Shown piece by piece: positions 62,201 through 64,000 of a stretch of DNA of 64,000 bases; position 1 is the first letter of the stretch, and each line of letters starts with the position of its first letter. The position numbers were made by a program, and so were the translations under genes. This stretch comes from Chelydra serpentina (Eukaryota; Chordata; Testudines; Chelydridae). The stretch is from contig JBAIAC010000006.1 of assembly GCA_037349315.1 (NCBI GenBank), positions 18,077,501 through 18,141,500 of the forward strand, read 5' to 3'. The notes under the pieces were generated by a model. It was given only the letters and a program-made list of their open reading frames with translations. It searched no databases and was not told the origin of the DNA.

Positions 62201-63378
62201 TGGAATCTGGAATGTGGAAATGACAGAAAAAGTTGCGGTTGAAGCATCTACACATCGTGTTTATGCAGTCTGGGAGCACAATGGGGAAAACTATGCACAA
62301 TGTACCCCTCTTCTGAGAACTACAGGGACTCAGAGCTGCAGAGTAACCTTAGAACTGGTTCCTTGGAGTATGTCAGCATCTCTTCAGCTACAAGCTACTC
62401 AACCAAATTCCTTCCTGGACATAGCTTCAGTTAATCAGGAAGTCTTAATGAACATCAACACTGAAAACCAGAAACTTGGCTGGAAGGGTGAAGGCCAAAT
62501 TCAGTCATTATCTCTCAGTCATGACATGCAGTTATCAAATGAAAAATCAAAGGCACAATTTGACATTTCTGGATCTTTGGAAGGTCACGTCGATTTCCTC
62601 AGGAACATTGTGTTTCCAGTTTATGAAAAGAGTTTATGGGATATCTTGAAACTGGACCTCACTACCAGTGCTGATGTGAAGCAGTACTTAAATACTTCTG
62701 CATCCATAGTTTATACAAAAAGTGAACATGGTTACTTTTTCCCTATATATGTGAACAGACTGGCTGATGGCTTCACAATCACTGTTCCTGAGATGCAACT
62801 AGAAGCTCCAAATCTAGTTCTCACAACTCCAGAATTTCAAGTTCCTTTCACAACTCTGCAAGTTCCATCATATACCATTGACTTGCTCAATATAAAAATT
62901 CCACACACACTAAGCATAATGCCTTTTGACATCAATTTACCCTCACTGCCAAGAATGAGATTCCCCAAAGTAGATGTAGGAAACAAGTACATTACACTAG
63001 AAGAATATACAATTCCTTACTTTGAGGTGACAGTACCTCAGTACCAAATAACTCTATCTCAGTTCACTCTTCCAAAAAGCATTTCCCTTGGTAATCTGTA
63101 TGTGGATCTGAGTGAAGTGGCTAATAAGATTGCAGACTTTGACTTGCCAACAATTACAATTCCCGAGCAGAAAATAGAGATCCCACCTCTCAAAATGTCC
63201 TTGCCTGCTGGAATTTATTTCCCTGCATTCGGTGCTTTGACTGGATCTTTCAGAGTTGCTTCACCATTGTATAATGTCACCTGGAAAACAGACCTAAAAA
63301 ACAACAAGGATTCTTTTACATCTTCCATTGAATCTACCTCCAGTTCAACACTACAGTTCCTGGAATATGACCTGGAAG
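23146..63378 (+). CDS. APOB: APOB, apolipoprotein B-100, exons 1-26 of the gene (3' end lies outside the window)
   Basis: ApoB-100 is the non-exchangeable scaffold protein of VLDL and LDL. It is made in the liver, lipidated in the ER by MTP, and cleared through the LDL receptor. I joined 26 exons by translation similarity to vertebrate apoB, each with an AG acceptor, a GT donor and compatible phase. The sum is 11,776 nt (3925 codons plus one base) with no stop. Order of domains: signal peptide (about residues 1-22), lipid-transfer/vitellogenin-like N-terminal module (to about residue 1000), then amphipathic beta and alpha regions, mostly in the 7,584-bp exon 26. Cysteine pairs of the human N-terminus are all present, for example CGTPDC in exon 10 and [12 protein letters not shown] in exon 19. 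The start is the first ATG after the TATA box, in a good context (CTCACCATGG), and opens a leucine-rich signal. The terminal exons are missing because the window ends in intron 26. Confidence 0.97.
24901..24936 (+). CDS. APOB: APOB exon 2
   Basis: This is a 36-base micro-exon (acceptor TTTTTTACAG, donor GTAAGG) encoding [12 protein letters not shown]. It spans the mature N-terminus and the first cysteine, which corresponds to human Cys12. Intron 2 (24937-30827) is the longest intron and holds the fold-back repeat, CORE-SINE and CR1/Penelope nest listed separately. Stretches such as 24940-26190 show nothing recognisable. Confidence 0.88.
26194..26273. repeat. Fold-back repeat, intron 2
   Basis: GCCAGATCCTTAGCTGGTGT at the left and ACACCAGCTGAGGATTTGGC at the right are reverse complements apart from two bases, so the whole unit can fold into a hairpin. 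Related copies lie at 41063, 42568 and 52074. Confidence 0.6.
26815..26930 (+). repeat. CORE-SINE-like 3' tail, intron 2
   Basis: TTTGTACAGCACCTAGCACA is followed by ATGGGGTCCTGGTCCATGAC and ends in an AATAATAAT run. The same tail recurs at 34390 and 39415, and in reverse at 32410. Confidence 0.55.
28511..29010. repeat. Large inverted repeat inside the CR1 (intron 2)
   Basis: The left arm 28511-28621 and right arm about 28902-29010 are near-perfect reverse complements, separated by about 280 AT-rich bases. The outer 50 bases of each arm are CR1 sequence (GTGGGTCCCACAGGGTTCGG on the left), and the inner 60 bases are AT-rich non-CR1 sequence. The CR1 part in the left arm is therefore an inverted duplicate. 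Confidence 0.8.
29057..29289. mobile_element. Penelope-derived inverted insertion with 12-bp target duplication (intron 2)
   Basis: It begins GACAAAGGGTCCTGTGGCAC and ends with GACTAACACGGCTACCCCTC. Identical flanks TACTCTTTAAGT lie on both sides, about 29045-29056 and 29289-29300. The arms are inverted copies as in the 18745 element, but the right arm has lost its inner half. Confidence 0.7.
29569..29668 (-). mobile_element. Penelope-derived short insertion with 12-bp target duplication (intron 2)
   Basis: The single-arm copy (AAAGGGTCCTGTGGCACC through CCCACTTCTTCGGATGCA) is flanked by TATAATGATATT at 29557-29568 and 29669-29680. It sits inside the CR1, so it is younger than that element. 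Confidence 0.8.
30440..30640 (-). mobile_element. Short CR1-like remnant, minus strand (intron 2)
   Basis: AGCCAGAAGGGATCATTATG, TAATTTGTGCATCAAGGCCA and ATCTTGATTTAAAGGCTTCA match, in order, the tail region of the CR1 remnant at 33698-34175. Confidence 0.6.
30828..30943 (+). CDS. APOB: APOB exon 3
   Basis: The 116-base exon encodes [19 protein letters not shown] and [13 protein letters not shown], a strongly conserved start of the N-terminal beta-barrel. It carries the counterpart of human Cys51 and ends in phase 0 with donor GTAAGG. Intron 3 (30944-32706) holds an AT-rich fold-back repeat, a MIR-like fragment and a reversed CORE-SINE tail after 32100. Nothing was recognised at 30944-32100. 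Confidence 0.96.
32100..32245. repeat. AT-rich fold-back repeat, intron 3
   Basis: A run of TTTTCAATGAAAAAT-like phrases, related in texture to 22050-22260 and 41770-42045. The ends are approximate. Confidence 0.4.
32275..32505. repeat. MIR-like fragment and reversed CORE-SINE tail, intron 3
   Basis: 32275-32400 has TATGTGATCATGGGAAAGTC and CTCAGTTTACCCATGG, a MIR core. 32410-32505 reads, in reverse, like the CORE-SINE tail at 26815. Confidence 0.5.
32707..32852 (+). CDS. APOB: APOB exon 4
   Basis: The 146-base exon encodes [18 protein letters not shown], with the counterparts of human Cys61 and Cys70. It ends in ARAMA plus a split glutamine codon. The donor is GTGAGC. Intron 4 (32853-34592) contains a MITE, a CR1 remnant and a CORE-SINE tail. 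Confidence 0.95.
33342..33465. mobile_element. hAT-type MITE, second copy, intron 4
   Basis: This 124-base relative of 9631-9753 starts TAGGGTGACCAG and ends CTGGTCAGCCTA. The flanks GCCCACCT (33334-33341) and GCCCATCT (33466-33473) are an 8-base duplication with one difference. Confidence 0.85.
33698..34175 (-). mobile_element. CR1 remnant, minus strand, intron 4
   Basis: Typical CR1 3' phrases on the + strand: CAGGCCATAGAACTGCACCC, TCCAGTCTTGATTTAAAGAC, AGAGCCCTCTAATGTC, TTGTTGCTCTTCACTGAATG. No coding frame remains. Confidence 0.65.
34390..34482 (+). repeat. CORE-SINE-like tail, intron 4
   Basis: GTTTGTACAGTCCTTGGCAC, then GGGGCTTCAGGGAGCC and an AATAATAAATAA run, as at 26815. Confidence 0.5.
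34593..34746 (+). CDS. APOB: APOB exon 5
   Basis: The 154-base exon encodes [19 protein letters not shown] and [15 protein letters not shown], the conserved beta-barrel segment of the MTP-interacting N-terminus. The donor is GTAGGA and the phase is 0. Intron 5 is only 161 bases. Confidence 0.95.
34908..35063 (+). CDS. APOB: APOB exon 6
   Basis: The 156-base exon (52 codons) begins DTIYGKC and ends SPIALIKGL. The two cysteines match human Cys159 and Cys185. The donor is GTAAGT. Intron 6 (35064-36495) contains a TA microsatellite and a tRNA-derived SINE; the rest is unassigned. Confidence 0.95.
35322..35353. repeat. TA microsatellite, intron 6
   Basis: About 16 TA units with one slip, probably length-variable. 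Confidence 0.85.
36191..36367 (+). mobile_element. Turtle tRNA-derived SINE, copy 2, intron 6
   Basis: Box A-like GATAGCTCAGTGGTTTGAGC, box B-like GTGAGTTCAATCC, and the GGTTGGACTAGATGACCTCC CR1-like tail. Confidence 0.9.
36496..36620 (+). CDS. APOB: APOB exon 7
   Basis: The 125-base exon encodes [17 protein letters not shown] through HLFLPFSYK, with the Cys218/Cys234 pair counterparts (SCQY, VDCR). The donor is GTAGGT after a split AAA codon. The next intron is 175 bases. Confidence 0.95.
36796..36881 (+). CDS. APOB: APOB exon 8
   Basis: The 86-base exon encodes [19 protein letters not shown] and ends NFDEG, closing the N-terminal beta-barrel. Intron 8 (36882-38318) contains a tandem repeat at 37711-37880 within a GC-richer stretch (37215-38290) of unassigned repeat-like sequence. 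Confidence 0.93.
37711..37880 (+). repeat. Minisatellite, about 42-bp unit, four copies, intron 8
   Basis: Units start at 37711, 37753, 37795 and 37840, each beginning GGGAAGGG and ending GTCAGAGCT (the last GTCAAAGCT). Unit lengths are 42, 42, 45 and 41. The first two units differ by one base. Confidence 0.9.
38319..38538 (+). CDS. APOB: APOB exon 9
   Basis: The 220-base exon encodes [30 protein letters not shown] and [10 protein letters not shown], the beginning of the helical domain. The donor is GTAATG. Intron 9 (38539-40059) contains a poly-C run at 39046-39059 and a CORE-SINE tail near 39415; otherwise nothing was recognised. Confidence 0.95.
39046..39059 (+). repeat. Poly-C tract, intron 9
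   Basis: Fourteen consecutive C residues, liable to length error or polymorphism. Confidence 0.8.
39415..39500 (+). repeat. CORE-SINE-like tail, intron 9
   Basis: TTTGTACAGTGCCTAGCACA, TGGTCCATGAACTGGGCTCC and an AATAATAAT run match the copies at 26815 and 34390. Confidence 0.55.
40060..40287 (+). CDS. APOB: APOB exon 10
   Basis: The 228-base exon encodes [19 protein letters not shown] through [11 protein letters not shown]. The CxxxxC pair matches human Cys358/Cys363. The donor is GTGAGT. It belongs to the helical repeats of the lipid-transfer module. The next intron is 184 bases. Confidence 0.96.
40472..40589 (+). CDS. APOB: APOB exon 11
   Basis: The 118-base exon encodes [19 protein letters not shown] and ends [14 protein letters not shown]. 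The cysteine corresponds to human Cys451. The donor is GTATTT, unusually weak at +4 and +5, but reading frame and homology require this boundary. The next intron is 116 bases. Confidence 0.93.
40706..40852 (+). CDS. APOB: APOB exon 12
   Basis: The 147-base exon (49 codons) encodes [17 protein letters not shown], a cysteine matching human Cys486, and [12 protein letters not shown]. The donor is GTAAAT. Intron 12 (40853-42212) holds a fold-back repeat (41063), a MIR-like SINE (41310) and an AT-rich repeat (41770). Confidence 0.95.
41063..41157. repeat. Fold-back repeat, intron 12
   Basis: GGGCCAGATCCTTAGCTTGT at the left and a diverged reverse complement ending GGATCTGTCC at the right. Same family as 26194-26273. 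Confidence 0.5.
41310..41525 (+). repeat. MIR-like SINE, intron 12
   Basis: GGGTGACCTTGGGCAAGTCA, then CATTTTCTCCATCTGTACAA and TGTAAAGTGTTTGGAGATCT, in MIR order. Confidence 0.7.
41770..42045. repeat. AT-rich fold-back repeat, intron 12
   Basis: It starts with GGAGCTGGTTGGGAA and ends near TTAACCAGTCC, roughly inverted ends around TTTTCATTTTTC-like runs. The ends are approximate. Confidence 0.4.
42213..42424 (+). CDS. APOB: APOB exon 13
   Basis: The 212-base exon encodes [28 protein letters not shown] and [17 protein letters not shown], one of the best conserved helical segments. The donor is GTAAGT. Intron 13 (366 bases) contains one fold-back repeat at 42568-42645. Confidence 0.96.
42568..42645. 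repeat. Fold-back repeat, intron 13
   Basis: ATCAGCTGGTGTAAATCAGT, then TGTTACACCCACTGAGGTTC. A diverged member of the 26194 family. Confidence 0.45.
42791..43028 (+). CDS. APOB: APOB exon 14
   Basis: The 238-base exon encodes [19 protein letters not shown] through [17 protein letters not shown], entering the C-sheet of the lipid pocket. The donor is GTACAA, a weak match. Intron 14 (580 bases) shows nothing I recognise. Confidence 0.95.
43609..43785 (+). CDS. APOB: APOB exon 15
   Basis: The 177-base exon (59 codons) encodes [37 protein letters not shown] and DYFGYSKDD. The donor is GTACAC. Intron 15 is 353 bases with no recognisable repeat. Confidence 0.96.
44139..44330 (+). CDS. APOB: APOB exon 16
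   Basis: The 192-base exon (64 codons) encodes [19 protein letters not shown] and [16 protein letters not shown]. The donor is GTATGT. Intron 16 (672 bases) holds a small fold-back element at 44581-44652. Confidence 0.95.
44581..44652. repeat. Small inverted-repeat element, intron 16
   Basis: It starts GGGTGAAATCCT and ends AGGATTTTACCC, reverse complements with one mismatch. The 72-base unit also contains GTCAGTGGGAGTTTTACTG. Confidence 0.55.
45003..45170 (+). CDS. APOB: APOB exon 17
   Basis: The 168-base exon (56 codons) encodes [19 protein letters not shown] and [12 protein letters not shown], a lipid-facing sheet of the vitellogenin-like module. The donor is GTGAGT. Intron 17 (842 bases) shows no recognisable element. 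Confidence 0.96.
46013..46224 (+). CDS. APOB: APOB exon 18
   Basis: The 212-base exon encodes [19 protein letters not shown] and FARSGVQM through [12 protein letters not shown]. The donor is GTATTT, weak, and followed by an open frame to 46303 that is intronic. Intron 18 (658 bases) contains a MIR-like fragment near 46440-46590. Confidence 0.94.
46883..47065 (+). CDS. APOB: APOB exon 19
   Basis: The 183-base exon encodes [19 protein letters not shown] and [12 protein letters not shown], whose cysteines match the human Cys939/Cys949 pair, then [19 protein letters not shown]. The donor is GTTAGT. Confidence 0.95.
47299..47420 (+). CDS. APOB: APOB exon 20
   Basis: The 122-base exon encodes [19 protein letters not shown] through [12 protein letters not shown]. 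The donor is GTAAGA. A SINE begins 28 bases into the next intron (47421-48262). Confidence 0.95.
47449..47634 (+). mobile_element. Turtle tRNA-derived SINE, copy 3, intron 20
   Basis: Box A-like GATAGCTCAGTGGTTTGAGC, box B-like GTGAGTTCAATCC, and the CR1-like tail ending in two ATTCTATG repeats. It begins 28 bases after the exon 20 donor. Confidence 0.92.
48263..48473 (+). CDS. APOB: APOB exon 21
   Basis: The 211-base exon encodes [37 protein letters not shown] and [11 protein letters not shown]. The donor is GTAATC. Intron 21 (48474-50945) holds a hAT MITE and a CR1 with a long open frame. Confidence 0.95.
48572..48910. mobile_element. hAT-type MITE, 339 bp, intron 21
   Basis: The ends CAGGGGTCGGCAATCTT and AAGGTTGCCAACCCCTG are inverted repeats with two mismatches in 17. 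The flanks are identical 8-base duplications, TTCTAGAT at 48564-48571 and 48911-48918. The interior is GC-rich. Open frames inside are incidental. Confidence 0.92.
49372..50407 (+). mobile_element. 5'-truncated CR1 LINE with an open reverse-transcriptase frame, intron 21
   Basis: An uninterrupted frame (49341-50309, 322 codons, of which the first 13 or so lie upstream of the element) encodes the C-terminal half of CR1 ORF2: [20 protein letters not shown], the catalytic [29 protein letters not shown], and the end [15 protein letters not shown] 3' untranslated region follows, with the GGTTGGACTAGATGACCTCC tail and three ATTCTATG-like repeats. The lack of stops suggests a fairly young copy. It lacks the endonuclease and promoter, so it cannot be autonomous. 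Confidence 0.93.
50946..51121 (+). CDS. APOB: APOB exon 22
   Basis: The 176-base exon encodes [18 protein letters not shown] and [18 protein letters not shown]. The donor is GTATGG. The next intron is 176 bases. Confidence 0.95.
51298..51485 (+). CDS. APOB: APOB exon 23
   Basis: The 188-base exon encodes [19 protein letters not shown] and [19 protein letters not shown]. The donor is GTAAGT and the phase is 0. The next intron is 257 bases. Confidence 0.95.
51743..51888 (+). CDS. APOB: APOB exon 24
   Basis: The 146-base exon encodes [19 protein letters not shown] through IPEELFLK. The donor is GTAAAC. Intron 24 (51889-54262) contains a fold-back repeat (52074), an AAT microsatellite (53460) and MIR-like remnants near 53640-54130. 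The stretch 52150-53450 is unassigned. Confidence 0.95.
52074..52144. repeat. Fold-back repeat, intron 24
   Basis: GTTGATCCTCAGCTAGTG at the left and TTACACCAGCTGATGATCTG at the right. Same family as 26194-26273. Confidence 0.5.
53460..53498. repeat. AAT microsatellite, intron 24
   Basis: A run of AAT units, probably length-variable. It may be the tail of an old SINE. Confidence 0.75.
53640..54130 (+). repeat. MIR-like remnants, intron 24
   Basis: GTGCCTCGGTTTTCTCATTT with AAAATGCAT near 53745-53770, and CTCTCAGTCTTCCTGTTTGT with AAAATGGGGAT near 54040-54070. Both are MIR-type ends, strongly diverged. Confidence 0.4.
54263..54636 (+). CDS. APOB: APOB exon 25
   Basis: The 374-base exon encodes [38 protein letters not shown] and [11 protein letters not shown], ending SYNVQ plus a split glycine. 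The donor is GTAAGA. Intron 25 (54637-55794) contains a small inverted-repeat element at 55323-55411. Confidence 0.96.
55323..55411. repeat. Small inverted-repeat element, 89 bp, intron 25
   Basis: The ends CTGGGATTTTCAAA and TTTGAAAATCCCAG are exact 14-base reverse complements. The interior carries TAGGCACCTAA and CAATGGGAGTTAG phrases that recur near 2540-2710. Confidence 0.65.
55795..63378 (+). CDS. APOB: APOB exon 26, giant exon
   Basis: A single 7,584-base exon (acceptor CTATTCCAG, donor GTAAGATG) encodes residues 1398-3926. In order: a beta-rich stretch (to about residue 1990), a long amphipathic-helix region (about 2010-2560), a proline-patterned beta region with IP and VP every few residues (about 2580-2750), further beta sheets, the LDL-receptor-binding cluster near residue 3378-3386, and a second proline-patterned beta region (about 3720-3880). 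The frame stays open past the donor to 63515, but residues after LEYDLE do not resemble apoB, so the exon ends at 63378. This matches the giant exon 26 of mammals. Confidence 0.97.
58110..58125 (+). promoter_or_regulatory. Counterpart of the mammalian APOB C-to-U editing site
   Basis: The in-frame CAA (58110-58112, Gln2170) aligns with the human editing codon in YMIQFDQYI (here YLIQIEQHI). In mammals APOBEC1 converts it to a stop to give apoB-48, guided by an 11-base mooring sequence starting five bases after the edited C. Here the same position reads TGAGCAACATA, with three differences from the mammalian TGATCAGTATA. Editing is therefore doubtful in this species. Calling this a functional site would be unsupported. 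Confidence 0.6.
61095..61127 (+). other. Counterpart of APOB basic cluster site A
   Basis: The codons spell [11 protein letters not shown], where human apoB has KAQYKKNKHRH. The first lysine and the HR pair are lost, reducing positive charge, while site B is kept. This fits the established view that site B is the functional receptor contact. Confidence 0.7.
61734..61760 (+). other. LDL-receptor-binding basic cluster (site B) in APOB
   Basis: The codons spell SLTRKRGLK, against RLTRKRGLK in human site B, which begins at mature residue 3359. Only the first arginine is changed, and the following residues LATALSLSN are also conserved. The arginine that is mutated in human familial defective apoB (Arg3500) is kept as CGC at 62163-62165 within NGARSSVKL. 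Confidence 0.85.
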
Positions 63379-64000
63379 GTAAGATGAACTTTGGAATTTC
63401 ATACTGCAAAATTTGGGTTGAAAATGTTAACATTTTTTTCCAACATTATTTTGTATTTGAAATGCAGTTTTACTGTGAAAGAGGGATCCCTTTTCCTTCT
63501 CTATGTTCATTTTAGTGACAAAATAACTTTATATCTTCTCACTCCTCTTAGCCCTGCATAGCCAATACAGCTAAAAGAAAGAGAGCTAGTTTCTATTCCT
63601 TCTTGCACATCATCAACCCATTTATTTTTAGTAAGTCTCAATTAAAGGTTCAATCTTTTACACCTGTACAAATCAACCAACAGCTCAGAGGGTTTCACAG
63701 GTTTAACTAAGGGCATAATTTGTTCTGTAGCAATCTCTTCATTGACTTGAAAGGGCTCTGGATTAGTGAGGCTCTATCACTGGTGGTAATGCAGAATCCA
63801 GCTTGACTGATCCTAGGCTCAGTTTGTAAGGCTGGCAGTTAAAAAAATACCCATCTTTTTGCTTGGAAACTGAGCACGTTTGATTTTAAAATGATTGAAA
63901 CACACACTTGGAATGCCACAAAAACATTTTTAGAGACACTTTTCTGAGCACCCCCAAACTTCAGAGTTATAGTAAAAACATGAGGTAAATTAAAAATGAC
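63379..64000 (+). other. Start of APOB intron 26
   Basis: After the GTAAGATG donor I find no segment resembling the next apoB exon and no recognisable repeat. The window ends inside the intron. Confidence 0.8.

Noticed and set aside
56717..63433. Minus-strand open frames inside exon 26
   Set aside because: They are shadows of the well-supported APOB exon on the plus strand.
63379..63515. Extension of the exon 26 reading frame to the stop at 63513-63515
   Set aside because: A good GTAAGATG donor lies at 63379, and the residues after it do not resemble apoB. The open frame simply runs into the intron.

Overview
This is a reptile nuclear genomic window, most probably from a turtle (Testudines). 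Its dominant gene is APOB (apolipoprotein B-100) on the + strand. The turtle call rests on the repeats: three tRNA-derived SINEs that end in a CR1-like tail, several CR1 LINEs with 8-bp tandem tails, Penelope-like elements, and short hAT-type MITEs. The repeat identifications come from recognition, not from a database search.

Layout. Positions 1-22960 are intergenic. I find no host gene there, only repeats: a possible LTR fragment with a Penelope tail (1090-1562), a Penelope-like element (2846-3346), CR1 copies (3901-5935, 11370-12295, 16575-17395, 20966-22032), an LTR-like sequence with a nested GC-rich insertion (6129-6890), a hAT MITE with perfect terminal repeats (9631-9753), a perfect 112-bp palindromic insertion (18745-19010), a MIR-like SINE and a tRNA-SINE. 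A liver-type promoter follows: an HNF4-like plus C/EBP-like site near 22963-22979 and a TATA box at 23028-23035. APOB begins with ATG at 23146.

APOB. I could place 26 consecutive coding exons (23146-63378) with AG acceptors, GT donors and matching phases. They give 11,776 coding bases, or 3925 complete codons plus one base, with no stop or frameshift. Exons 1-25 encode the signal peptide and the lipid-transfer module shared with vitellogenin and MTP. All 14 cysteines known to form the N-terminal disulfides of human apoB have counterparts. Exon 26 is a single 7,584-bp exon carrying the amphipathic beta and alpha regions, the conserved LDL-receptor-binding basic cluster, and the counterpart of the mammalian C-to-U editing codon. 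The last exons lie beyond the window, whose final 622 bases are intron 26.

Introns. Intron 2 holds a CR1 broken by a large inverted repeat and two Penelope-derived insertions. Intron 4 holds a second MITE and a CR1. Intron 20 has a SINE 28 bases after the splice donor. Intron 21 holds a hAT MITE with a perfect 8-bp target duplication and a CR1 with an open 322-codon frame.

The points most worth a second look are hammerhead-ribozyme-like cores in the Penelope-derived repeats, the 112-bp perfect palindrome, the altered APOBEC1 mooring sequence, the conserved APOB promoter core, and a three-fold internal repeat in exon 26. I see no evidence of an entirely new gene system.
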